NCBI GenBank assembly: GCA_030490835.1
Contig: CM059975.1
Span: 13,831,579-13,895,578, forward strand
Reading direction: 5' to 3'
DNA from: Annona cherimola
Lineage: Eukaryota; Streptophyta; Magnoliopsida; Magnoliales; Annonaceae
Length of the DNA: 64,000 bases
Shown here: piece after piece, positions 23,386 through 33,974 of the stretch
Layout: every line of letters starts with the position of its first letter
How positions within the stretch are numbered: the stretch's first letter is position 1
Translations under genes and position numbers: made by a program
Notes under the pieces: generated by a model
Told to the model about the DNA's origin: nothing
The model's database searches: none
What the model saw: the letters and a program-made list of their open reading frames with translations, nothing else

Positions 23386-23587
23386 TAAGATAAAAGTTTA
23401 TGATATATATAGCTTTTGAAAACATAAATAAACACATATTAATAAACATTATAAATTATTTATATTTTTTAAAAATATTATTAAGGATGTGTTTGTTTAA
23501 CAATAAAAATTTTCATTCTCCATAACTACCTTACCTTTAATTATTTTTTCATATCTTTTTTATACAATTACTTTATTTTTTTAATCG
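23386..23587. other. Spacer between repeats, partly family D-like
   Basis: AT-rich, with a short family D-like segment (ttttcattctccataactac) at about 23505-23580. No gene. Confidence 0.4.
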
Positions 23588-24115
23588 GGCTTGTTTCAAT
23601 GTAACCGGGTTATATAGAAGCAATTTCATATAACTCCCTTAAATTTTAAGATTTTGATGTTTAATAGAAAATCTAACCTATTAATTATATTTAACATCAT
23701 TTGTTTAGTTATAAGACCAAGTTTTATTCAAATCAAATATATGCACGGGTCACATTTGCTCACAAATGAGTATATTTATGTATAAATTAGGAAAAATACT
23801 TAGACGCATTTACATATTTGTAGGAATATAGTAATACTTTATAGATTCATTTCTCCATGTAGTAATGATATTTTAAATAGTTTAGATATTGGAAATACTA
23901 CTTAAAATTAATATTTAGTATTAAATTATTTTATTACGTTGATTTTATATGTTTGTAGAAATATTAGACAAATGAAAGGATTTTCATAATAAACAATTGA
24001 TGCTAAACACAATAGATAAAGTAAATTATTCATCAATCATTTAGATGTCGAAAATGGAGAAGGTTACATTGAAAGGAAGTTTCATAGAAACATCTACTAT
24101 TTTTTAATTATCTCT
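23588..24115. repeat. Family A foldback element
   Basis: Starts gcttgtttcaatgtaaccgg followed by gttatatagaagc and ends aggaagtttcatagaaacat. The complete order of family A inner blocks is present (taataccttta-like, ttagatattggaaatactac, attacgttgatttta, ttagatgtcgaaaatgg). Confidence 0.65.
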
Positions 24116-24491
24116 ATAGAACTATCTATGCAACTAACTTATTAGTTTTTACTTTTATTGTCCTCACTCTTTATCATTACCCTAATCAGTTCATATTATT
24201 TTCTTCCATTTTAAAAACTTTTCATTCAAAAATTTTATTGTTTTCCAAGTACACTAGAAAATTGAAAAATAGTAGCAAATATCAAGGCTTTTATGCTTCT
24301 ATAAACATTAAATCAAATTTTTTTTTACAAAGGATTGAATCATTACTCGTTGAAGTATATCCCATATAACAAATAAAATAACATGTACCAAGGTTTGCAT
24401 TTGATAATGATTTAATATTATTAAAATAAAAGTAAATAATTAAAAAGTAGAGAATGTATAAAGATAAATTATTTAAATAAATGGATAATAA
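24116..24491. other. Spacer, nothing recognised
   Basis: AT-rich DNA without a gene. It carries part of a family D-like sequence at about 24120-24260. Confidence 0.4.
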
Positions 24492-24500
24492 TTAATTAAA

Positions 24501-24976
24501 GAGATTTTTGCAAATATGCTTACAGTATTTGACCAATATTGCATATATGTCCATAAGTTTACCAATATTACAAATATGCCCATAAAGTTTGTGTGAAATT
24601 GTAAGTGTGTCATTTTCATTAGGATGTCATTAGAATTTTTTATAAAATGACTATAATGCCCTTTCAGCCAAGTGATACACTTGCATTTTTTCAAATTCCA
24701 TAGATATACTTGTTATTTCATTATTTTATATACTTTTACATATTATTGTAGAATTTTTTTCAAATATGCTTATAACATTCGTAAAAATTATAAGTGCTTC
24801 ACTTGGGTTAAATGACATCATCGTTATTTTATAAAAAGTTTTAACGACGTCGTAACAGGAAGGGCACATTTGCAATTTCATACAAACTTTGTAAGCGTAT
24901 TTACAATATTGATAAACTCAGGAATACAGATGTAATATTAGTCAAATGTTGTAGGCATATTTAAAAAAAAATTCCC
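24501..24976. mobile_element. Mutator-like MITE, same superfamily as 21780-22211
   Basis: Perfect 9-bp direct repeats TTAATTAAA at 24492-24500 and 24977-24985. The ends read inward as GAGATTTTTGCAAATATGC and GGGAATTTTTTTTAAATATG. Imperfect inverted similarity extends about 170 bp inward, with aaagtttgtgtgaaattg on the left against the complement of caatttcatacaaacttt on the right. No coding potential. Confidence 0.75.
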
Positions 24977-25125
24977 TTAATTAAAATATGGAGCGTGTTG
25001 CATGGAAAATAGGTGTGCATTAGAAAAATTTTATGGAATGCAACATCTAATGCAGTGTTGCTTTATGGAGCATTCATATATTATTTGTATTACATAAATT
25101 GGAGACTGTACCACAATAGAGGTGT

Positions 25126-25687
25126 TAACAGATTGATTAGGAAAATTAGAGTCTAATCTAATCTTAATTTTAACTCATTTAGAAAACTTTAAACTTTAAT
25201 TTTAATCCATTTAAAAAACTTCAACTCTAACACATTTGTAAACCATTTCATAAATGGATTGGTAGTCTGTCAACGAGTCGTGTATATATTAATGACAATA
25301 ACATATTGCATAAATTATATAGTTCATAATAACAACACAATGCATAAATTATGTAGTTTATAATAACAACTAATGCATAAATTAATAGCATAATGCATCG
25401 AGAGAGAAAGAAAAAAAAGATGGAATAGTTGGATAAAGAGTGAGAGAGAGAGAGAGCGTAGAGAAACAAGGAGTTGTAATAAGAGAGAGAGGGAGGGAGG
25501 GAGAGAGGAACAGTTGGATATGAAGAGGGAGAAAGAAAGGAAAAAGCACAGTGCATAAATTATACAATTTATAATAATAACATAATGCATAAATTAACAG
25601 CATAATGCACTGAGAGAGGAAGAAAGAGAAGATGGGACGGTTGGATGAAGAGTGAGAGGGAGAGAGAGCGTAGAGAAACAAGGAGTT

Positions 25688-25744
<57 letters not shown>

Positions 25745-26095
25745 TGGTTGGATATGGAGAGGGAGAAAGAAAGGGAAAGAGATAAGCTCATTAGAGTCGA
25801 TGACAAAAGAGGGCAGGGTGGGGGGAAGGAAGAGAAAGGTTGATTAAGGTTTAGGGCAAATATTTATAGACTTTCTCTTAATAGGTTGTAAATGAGTTAA
25901 CGGGTTGATGGATTAAATGGATTATTAAACAAGTTGACAGGTTGTAAAATCCTAGCCCGAATCATTTTATTTATTTAAATGGTTTACTAGTTTGGTAACT
26001 TATAAGCCATTTATTCCAAAACCTCTACATAAACTTATTTATAAGTGGGTTAGATATAAGCAAATTGATGGGTGGATTGTAACCCTTAACACACT
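25126..26095. mobile_element. Degenerate hAT-like element carrying GA-rich tandem duplication
   Basis: The left end is like tagaggtgttaacagattga and the right end like taacccttaacacacta, forming weak inverted ends. The internal theme of aaccatttataaatgg / aacccgttaa matches the element at 3596-4171. No clean target duplication was found, so the ends are approximate. The insert at 25328-25790 is a duplicated GA-rich segment. Confidence 0.45.
25328..25790. repeat. Tandem duplication of about 220-235 bp with (GA)n arrays
   Basis: Unit 1 (about 25328-25545) and unit 2 (about 25546-25790) share aatgcataaattatgtagtt (or a close match), taatgcataaattaa, gagcgtagagaaacaaggag and ggttggatatg. Unit 2 has an expanded, uninterrupted (GA)n array at about 25695-25742. 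The long open frames on either strand are low-complexity Ser/Leu or Arg/Glu strings and are not genes. Confidence 0.75.
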
Positions 26096-26276
26096 AAACC
26101 ATAGAAAATAATAAAAAAATGTGTATTCCAAAAAATAGATAGACAATTATATAGATAATCATTAAAATAAGAATGTATTGAAATAAATTATTGAAAAGCT
26201 TGAGATAATGATTAGAAAAGAAAAGTAATGAATAAGTAGCATCTTATTTGGAATAAAAAAATCGGGTGGGTTTGGG

Positions 26277-26660
26277 AAGTGAAAAAACTTTTAGGGCATA
26301 TTCGTTTACAATGAAAAACTTTTCAAACTAAAACTTTTTATTCTCCATAACTAATTTTTTAAAAATTATTTCTTCACATCTTCTTAAATAAAATATCCTA
26401 CTTTTCAATAATTTCTACATGACTACCTATACACCTAACCTATTTATTTTAACTTTATTATCTTTATTTATCAATCTTATCCCTTTCATATTATATCATT
26501 TTCTACAAATTTAATAATTTTTATATTAAAAATTTTAATCCAAAAGTTTTATTACTTCCTAAATACATCCTTTGATGAAAAATTTTTAATATAAAAGTTT
26601 TTAAAATAAGAGAAAATAATGTGATATAATAGGAGTAATGATAAGAAGTAAAGAAAATAA
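26277..26660. repeat. Family D repeats, head to head
   Basis: Contains gggtttgggaagtg, then acttttcaaactaaaac, ttctccataactaat and attttctacaaat. The reverse-orientation strings aatgtgatataataggag and atgataagaagtaaag follow. Confidence 0.45.
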
Positions 26661-26676
26661 ATTTAAATAGATAGAA

Positions 26677-28265
26677 GGGCTAATTTCAAATATTCCCACT
26701 GTAATTGACCTTAATTACAAATATGCTTATTATGTTTCAAAAGTTTCAAATATACCCACTAAATATGAATGAAATTTTATCTATACTCATTCCATTAATC
26801 ACAATTAAAAATCATTATTAGCTATAACATGAAAAGTCCAAAGTACCCCTTAAAATTAATGACTTAGATGATATTTTGAGTAATAGTGCCTCTAGCCAAT
26901 GAACAACGTGTAACTAAGTTGTTCATTTTCATCAAGTCAAGCGCATCCATCATTGAAGCTCAATCCATTCTAAGAGAAACATTCGATAATCTTCCCTGTT
27001 TTGGCATGCACTTATCAAATCCACCAATAATGATCAAACAACGCTAATCACCATCGCATTATAATAACTGCATTCAAGCCGTTCAATGTCAAACATAAAA
27101 GATAATCCATCCAAATCGTGTCATCCAGCATCCTTAGCTTGTTAGTAGCATCAACAATGCCATGAGCACCAGGAAAACCAGATTTCCTGAGCCGAAGGGG
27201 GGATAATTTCGAGCACATCTTAGCCAGATTTTGCTAGTGGCATCAAATAAAAATGCTAGATCTGAACGACAAATCAACGATTATAATTTTGCAATGATGC
27301 TTGTCGCCTTCCTTCGCTTCACAGACTGCCCATTCTCATCCTCTAACAAGTCCTTCTCTGACATCATCATCAACCATGCACTCCAAATCATTACATCTCT
27401 TGCCACCATTGCTTGATTCTAGCAGATATCCAGCGCCCATGGTCATTTCTACCATATCCAACCAATAGATACCGATTTCACCTAGTGTCTACCTCTAGTT
27501 CTTCGCTTAAGTTCTTCGGGCAATGACTTCCTCAAGTTCGATGCATTTCCATTATGCTGCCCACTTCATCAATTAGCCTAGCTGGGCTAGAGCAGGTAGA
27601 GAAGCTTATGGGAAAATTGAGTGCATTGGAGCAAATGAGCATTACTAGCTCAGCCATAACCATAGCTATAGTAACTAATACCAATGATTCGATTCACAAG
27701 ACTACTCTGCTGCACTTGCAACAACAAAGATATCCCATAAAAAATGGTAATAGAGTTCAAAAAATAAGTTGAATATTTCAAATGGAATCCATGCCTAGTT
27801 GAGGCGGAGGAAAATTCTAAATATTCATATTTAGTTGCATCCTTGCTAAAAATAGGCAAATAATTAGGCCATTCCATACATTGGGAGTACCAAGCAAACA
27901 CCAATGATTGCATCCTGGTATCTTTTAGTAGCTCTAGTGGGATTGCTATTGAAACTTTGTTGTTAGAGTAACAAGAAAATTTTGCTAGTGGGTGCGACAC
28001 AAGCTGGAGAGGCAATGCGCTCACTTTCAATGAAAATACAGAGATGATACAATTCCCATTCTTGACATGGAATGACAAAGCAAGATATGGTAAGCGTACT
28101 CTAGACCTTTCATATGTTAAATAAAAATAATTTTTAATGGTGCTTGACAGAAGGGGTATATATGAAATTTTATACATACTTAATGGGCATATCTGTAACA
28201 TTTGAAACTTAATGAGTGTATATGTAATTAAGGTCAAATGTAATGAGCATATTTAATATTAATCC
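26677..28265. mobile_element. 1.6-kb Mutator-like element with decayed captured sequence
   Basis: The ends read inward as GGGCTAATTTCAAATATTCC and GGATTAATATTAAATATGC. Inverted similarity continues about 110 bp (gaccttaattacaaatatgc against its complement). The flanks tagatagaa (26668-26676) and taaataaaa (28266-28274) match at 7 of 9 positions and may be an aged target duplication. The about 1.2-kb interior is compositionally unlike the arms. It contains coding-like but interrupted text on the minus strand (for example around 27290-27420) that I cannot assign to a family. Confidence 0.6.
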
Positions 28266-28501
28266 TAAATAAAATAGTTGTATGGGTACTTGGTAGAAAT
28301 AATTAAAAAGTAAAATAATTGTATAGAAAGATGTGATAATTTAAAAATAAAGTAGTTGTAAAAAGTGAAAAGTTTTTTAATATAGCTAAACATAGTAGAA
28401 ATTCTCTCATTTCCAATACATACTATTACGTTCTCATCTAATTTCTCTGTTACATTCAAGCTTTTTGAATTTCCAAAGAGGCTAATGTATTAATATATAT
28501 A

Positions 28502-29549
28502 GGGATATATTCAGGTGCAGCAACGCTGCACCCGAATTCCCCGTGCAGGTGCGCCATCGCACCATCCATTCCAGCGCGTGAGATCCTGACCGCTCGTTCG
28601 GCCCCTGCGTGGTAGACTGCGTTTAGCTCGCAGCTGCTGCGTGTAGGTTAGCGTGGGGAGCTGGTATGCCGATTTTTGTGCTGACTCCTGTCCCGTCATG
28701 GAAACGTAGGGAAGCGAGAAGGTGGCGTGTGGGGAAGAGAGGGGGAGAGTGCTGGGAAGCGGGAAGGTTGAAGCAGGAAGAAAGGAAGAGAGGGGAAGAG
28801 GAGGCTGGAAGCTGAAAAAAGAGAGAGGAAGAGCGCAGGGAAGAGGAGGCTGGCAGCTGGGAAGTAAGAGAGAGCGGGTGGAAGAGAGAGGGAGAGCACG
28901 GGGAAGAGCAGGAACGCAGTGCGAGAGGGAGATGGTGGGGAAGAGAAGGCGGCCACAGAACGCACTGCAAAAAGCTGTTGCGCATTCAATGTTCATACAA
29001 CAGTTAGTATGCTGATATGGACGAACAAAAACCTTCAATTCTAAAATAAACACTTAGCATGCTGATGCAACACTTAGCATTCTGATAACCAGAGGTGAAA
29101 TAGATGTCCTGCAATTTCACTTTATACAATGCAGGTATAGCATGCTCATTCAACACGACAAGAAACTAATAGTCACAAACAGATGACCTTCAGTAGCAGA
29201 ATACACACTGACTTTTGTATATAGCATTCTGATACATCATTTAGCATGCGGATAGCCAGAAATAGATGACGTGGAATCTCAAATATGATACTGCACTCAG
29301 CACGTCTTCCGGCGCACTCAGAACTCAGAACGTCTTCTCCTGCATTGAAAACCGCTCGGTCTCGAAAACTGTAGCTACAGCTGCCTCCCTACCATACTCG
29401 CATACTCAGCATACTACATACCTGCGGCCTACTCGCGGGAGGATGAGAACGGCCACGATTTGATGTGCCAACTCCAACGGGCTGGATTAAATGGGCAGCG
29501 CGCCTGCACGAGAATTCGGGTGCAGCGTTGCTGCACCTGAATATATCCC
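28502..29549. mobile_element. GC-rich inverted-repeat element inserted in a (TA)n tract
   Basis: A perfect terminal inverted repeat of 38 bp starts GGGATATATTCAGGTGCAGC and ends at an EcoRI-like GAATTC; weaker matches follow inward. The repeat itself holds the hairpin gtgcagcaacgctgcac. Both sides abut TA repeats (28492-28501 and 29550-29566), so the target duplication is uninformative. The interior is GC-rich, with a purine-rich minisatellite at 28690-28930 built on ggaagaggaggctgg. The overlapping long frames there are low-complexity and are not genes. Confidence 0.75.
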
Positions 29550-29566
29550 ATATATATATATATATA

Positions 29567-30724
29567 ACCTTTCCTGTATAGTGAAGTTACATCATAATTA
29601 ATGATGCATTTGGCTTAAAATAAGCCCTACATATACTTAAATATATCGATATTTTATACAATTATTTATCCCTATATAAATTTTATAACAAATATTTTAC
29701 ATGTTAAAAAACTTTAAAGTTGTTATTTATATTAAACTATTTTATTCCATTGAATTTATACCATTTTCAGATAGGGTTCATACACATATCTAATTGAGAT
29801 AAAAATTAGTATGGTAATAAAATACATAATTCTAAATACAATGAGTAGAGTAGATTATAATTTTATGATCATGTGGAGCCCATTTTGAGGTGACTGCACC
29901 GTAATTGTGGTGCAATGAAGCTGCAAATAAATATTTCTTATATATATAGGTTATATATGAGAACCTATTTAGTGCAGCGCACTTACACCATAATAATGGT
30001 ATATTTGGCCAAAAATGGACCCATACATATCAAAATGTAACGAAATTTTATATAATCATTTATCTATATATAAATTTTATAGCAAATGGTTTATATATTG
30101 AAAAAACCACTTTAAAGTCATTATTTACATTAATTATTTATTCTGTTGAATTTGTACAATTTTCAGATGAGGTCCATACACATATTCAATTGGGATAAAA
30201 ATCAGTATGACAATAGAATAAATAATTCTAAAGACAATAAATGAAGTAGATTATAATTTTATGATTATATGAGACCTATTTTGAGGAACTTGCACCATAA
30301 TTATGGTTATAGTGCAGGTGTGCTGCACATGAATATTACTCTCTCTATATAATAACCTTTCCTAAACAGTGAAGTTGCACCATAAAACGGTGCATTTATC
30401 CCAAAATAGGCCTCAAATGTACTTAAATATATTAATACTTTATACAGTCATTTATTCATATATAAGTTTTATAACAAATGGTTTACATGTTGAAAAATAA
30501 CTTTAAAGGTGTTATTTACGTCAAACTATTTTATTATGTTGAATTTGTATTATTTTCATATAGGGTCATACGCACATCCAATTGGGATGAAAATTTGTAT
30601 GGTAATAGAATACATAATTCTAAATACAATGGGTGGAGTAGATTATAATTTTATGATTATATGGGGCCCATTTTGAGTAACTGCACTGTAATTGTGATAC
30701 AAGGAAGCTACACCTGAATATTTC
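29567..30724. repeat. Three consecutive family B elements
   Basis: Copies at about 29567-29948, 29955-30345 and 30350-30724. Each starts with a variant of aacctttcctgtatagtgaa or gagaacctatttagtgcagc, then a ttgcaccataa-type block. Each ends with a variant of tgcaccgtaattgtggtgca and ctgaatatttct. TA-rich joints separate them. No coding sequence. Confidence 0.6.
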
Positions 30725-31013
30725 TCTATAATAATACTTTATAAAATCATTTATTCACATATAAATGATATTTTGGTTGGTTTAGATGTCGAAAATACTA
30801 CTTTAAAATTAATATTTTAGCATTTTCATATTTTACACATGAATTTATACATTTTCTAACAAATGTAACCCATAAACATACTTGATTGGGATGAAACTTA
30901 ATCTCCGAGATAAACAAATGATGTTAAATACATTGAATGGATTAGATTTTCCATCAAAGATAAAAATATTAGATTTTGAAGGGGTTACATAGGTCTATTT
31001 CAAAGCCCTGTAT
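30725..31013. repeat. Family A fragment ending in (TA)n
   Basis: Carries the right half of family A (tttagatgtcgaaaatacta, cataaacatacttgattggg, aaggggttacatagg), then the tract tatatatatatata at 31012-31024. Confidence 0.55.
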
Positions 31014-31024
31014 ATATATATATA

Positions 31025-31413
31025 CCAATTGTATTCAAGGTATTGCAAAAAATGGCAGGGATATGCAATATACAAAATTAGCCTAGAAGATGTTCAAGTT
31101 GTTTTTGTGTTTGTTTTATCAGATAAGATCATATGTCTTAAGTTGTTTATGAAAGTAACTGTTTAGTTCATATAGTTTTAGCTTTATTAGATAGAATTCT
31201 CGTTGAGTTTTTTGTTGTCTCAGAGTCCTTAAGTCTTTTCTTAGTTGATCAACTTGTTTAGTCATTGATGGGTCTAATTTATCCTAACAAATATTCTATG
31301 AGTTGTTGTCTTTCTTTTATTGCGAGTGATGTTCTGTAGAAATTTTCTTTTAATTGGTAATAGAGTTTTAAAAGCATTTTCCATAAGTCTATTTTGTTTA
31401 ATTCTAAACATGG
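31025..31413. other. Intergenic, nothing recognised
   Basis: T-rich sequence with no open frame or repeat I can place. Confidence 0.5.
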
Positions 31414-31421
31414 TTCATTTG

Positions 31422-32147
31422 TAGGGGTGCAACTTGGGCCGAGTTGAGCCCGAACCCGGCCCGCTGAACCCGATTTTGGGCAGTGTTGAAACTTAATTTT
31501 TCACAACTCGAGCCCGAAAAACCCAAACCCCAAGGAACCCGATTTGTAAATATGATAGGGTTAGGGTTCAAGTGAGCCCGAACCCGAAGAATCCGAGCCC
31601 GATTTCCTATTTAATATTTATTATAAAATATATTATATACAAACTATTTTAACAATATTTCTTTATATTCTTCAGATTTTATGTTATTATATCTATATTT
31701 GAATACATATTTGGCATATTGTAATTTTATTTTAAATAAAGTATATTATTTCATTTATATTTATCTTTTATTTCTATCATTTACTTTTACACTTATTAAT
31801 TTTTTCATTTATCTTAGTTTTGTTGTTAAATTTTTTTTAGAAATATTATTTATATTACTATTTTTAAAAAATATTAGTTTGATTATATATTATTATGTTT
31901 ACCTACATGATTTATTATTATTATTTATTCATATGAAATTCTAAATTTATCACTTTTAAATAAAATATAAATTCGTCAACATAAATTCCAACCCGAAACT
32001 CAACCCGAACCCGATTTTCAAAAATAAAGTTAGGGTTCAGGTTTTACAAATAGGGTTAGGACTAGGGTTAGGATTGATGTTTTATAAATAGGGTTAGGGT
32101 TAGGGTCGAGATTAACCTGAGTTTCATGAGCCCGAGTTGCACCCCTA
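31422..32147. mobile_element. Non-autonomous hAT element, 726 bp
   Basis: Inverted ends TAGGGGTGCAACT and AGTTGCACCCCTA (the latter with one change further in), flanked by perfect 8-bp direct repeats TTCATTTG at 31414-31421 and 32148-32155. The interior has GC-rich shoulders with repeated cccgaacccg and gggttaggg strings and an AT-rich core. The frame at 31681-31944 is AT-driven and not a gene. Confidence 0.88.
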
Positions 32148-32156
32148 TTCATTTGT

Positions 32157-32525
32157 CATATATATATATGTGGAAAATATTTAAGTGCAGCACCACTGCA
32201 CCCCCACATGATGATAAAATCATAATCTAAACCACAAATTGTATTTAGAATAATGTATTCTATTACCATATTCATTTTCATCCCAATCGGATATGTGTAT
32301 GGACCTTATCTGAAAATAGTACAAATTCAACATAATAAAATAGTTTGATGTAAATAATAATTTTAAAGTAATTTTTTCAACATATAAACCATTTGCTATA
32401 AAATTTATATATGGATAAACGATTATATAAAGTTTTATTGCATTCTAATATGTGTGGGGCCCATTTTTGGGCAAATGTACTACTGTTCCGGTGCAATGGC
32501 GCTGCACCAGAACAACTCCCTATAT
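32157..32525. repeat. Family B element between (TA)n tracts
   Basis: Left end aagtgcagcaccactgcacc after tatatatatatg; right end ctactgttccggtgcaatgg, then cgctgcacc and a TA tract at 32520-32534. The middle is the family B block order in reverse orientation. Confidence 0.6.
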
Positions 32526-32534
32526 ATATATATA

Positions 32535-33560
32535 TTCAGGTACAACACCGCTGCATCATAATTACGGTGTAGTGGTACTGAAATAAGCCCCACAAGATGA
32601 TAAAATCAAAATCTACTCCACTAATTGTATTTAGAATAATGTATTCTATTACTATATTAATTTTCATGCCAATCAGATATGCGTATGGACCCCATTTGAA
32701 AATGGTGCAAATTCAAAGTAATAAAATAGTTTAATTTAAATAACAACTTTAAAGTAATTTTTTCAACATCTAAACCCTCTAAAGTATGATTTATATACAG
32801 ATAAATTATTGTATAAAGTTTCATTGCATTTTAATATGTGTGTGGCTCATTTTTTGGACAACTGCACTGCTGTTCCGGTGCAATGGCGCCGCACCAGAAC
32901 AACTCTTATATATATAGAGAGAGAGAGAGAGGAAGAGAGAGATTCATTCATGTGCAGACGGATTGCACTATAATTACAGTGCATTCATTGTAAAATGAGC
33001 CTTACATGTATCAAAATGTAATGAAACTTTATACAATTATTTATCAATATAAAAATCATACTTTAGATAGTTTATAAAGTTTCATTGCATTTTAATATGT
33101 GTGGGGCTTATTTTTTGGGCAACTGCACCGCTGTTCCAGTGCAATGGTGCCACACCGGAACAACTCTTACATATATATAGAGAGAGAGGAAGAGAGAGAT
33201 TCATTCATGTGTAGACGGATTGCACTATAATTACAGTGCATTCGTTGTAAAATGAGCCTTACATGTATCAAAATGTAATGAAACTTTATACAATTATTTA
33301 TCAATATAAAAATCATACTTTAGATGGTTTAGATGTTGAAAATACCACTTTAAACTTGATATTTATGTTAAAATATTTTATTACATTAATTTTTCACCAT
33401 TTTAAGATGGAGACCACACATGTCAAATTTGAATGAAAATAAGTATACTATTAAAGTGAACAATTCTAAATACAATGAGTGAGGTGGATTTTACATTCAT
33501 GATCACGTGGAGCTCAGAGTGCATGAACTGCACCATAATTATATATACTTGATAATTTTC
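32535..33560. repeat. Family B elements with a 260-bp tandem duplication (32813-33333)
   Basis: A family B copy begins at 32535 (attcaggtacaacaccgctg). From 32813 a unit of about 260 bp (ataaagtttcattgcatttt through aatcatactttagatagttt) is repeated from 33074, differing by scattered substitutions and the length of its GA tract. The last copy runs to about 33560, next to the RPB11 promoter region. Confidence 0.7.
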
Positions 33561-33589
33561 CATATATATAAAATAAAATCGACCGGCTT

Positions 33590-33974
33590 GTTTGTGACAT
33601 TTGTGTTATATACCGCCCAGACCGGTTGGAATTGGGAGATATGCTCCTTTCCTACGCTCAGAAGCCTTCCATTGAAAAACCTTTTTCGACAATCTCCTGT
33701 CGATCGTCGCCCTTCTCGTCTTCGCCTGTCATCTCCCTTCGCTTCGGCCTTAGGAAGAGCTGAGAACCCTTAGCTGCTGCAGGTATGCTTAGCAGATTCA
33801 AAATCTATCCTATTTCGATAGTAGAAGCAATCGAATGTACCAGAACAACGTCAAAATCTTCAAATTTTGCAATGTTTCACAGTCCAGATCGCGCTCCTAC
33901 TCTTCAAGCCGACGTCGTCCTGAGCCCTAGCCTTCTCCCCCAGTAGAGACAGGCAAAGAAGGAGGAGGAGAACC
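33590..33974 (+). promoter_or_regulatory. RPB11 5' region with possible 5' UTR intron
   Basis: CT-rich leader-like sequence. A possible 5' UTR intron runs from 33783 (CAG|GTATGC) to 33943 (CCCCCAG), 31 nt before the ATG. This is an inference from splice motifs only. The upstream limit is set by the repeats that end near 33560. Confidence 0.4.

Noticed and set aside
25248..25843. Several Ser/Leu-rich frames of 60-100 aa
   Set aside because: They read through (GA)n arrays; no family and no start context.
28511..29053. Long open frames on both strands in a CT/GA-rich stretch
   Set aside because: Low-complexity Ser/Pro/Leu or Arg/Glu/Gly strings from a purine-rich minisatellite inside a transposon; no domain.
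31681..31944. 87-aa hydrophobic frame
   Set aside because: AT-driven Phe/Ile/Tyr composition in the core of a hAT element.
33507..33773. 88-aa frame upstream of RPB11
   Set aside because: Runs from a repeat into the RPB11 leader; no homology and no splice link to the RPB11 exons.
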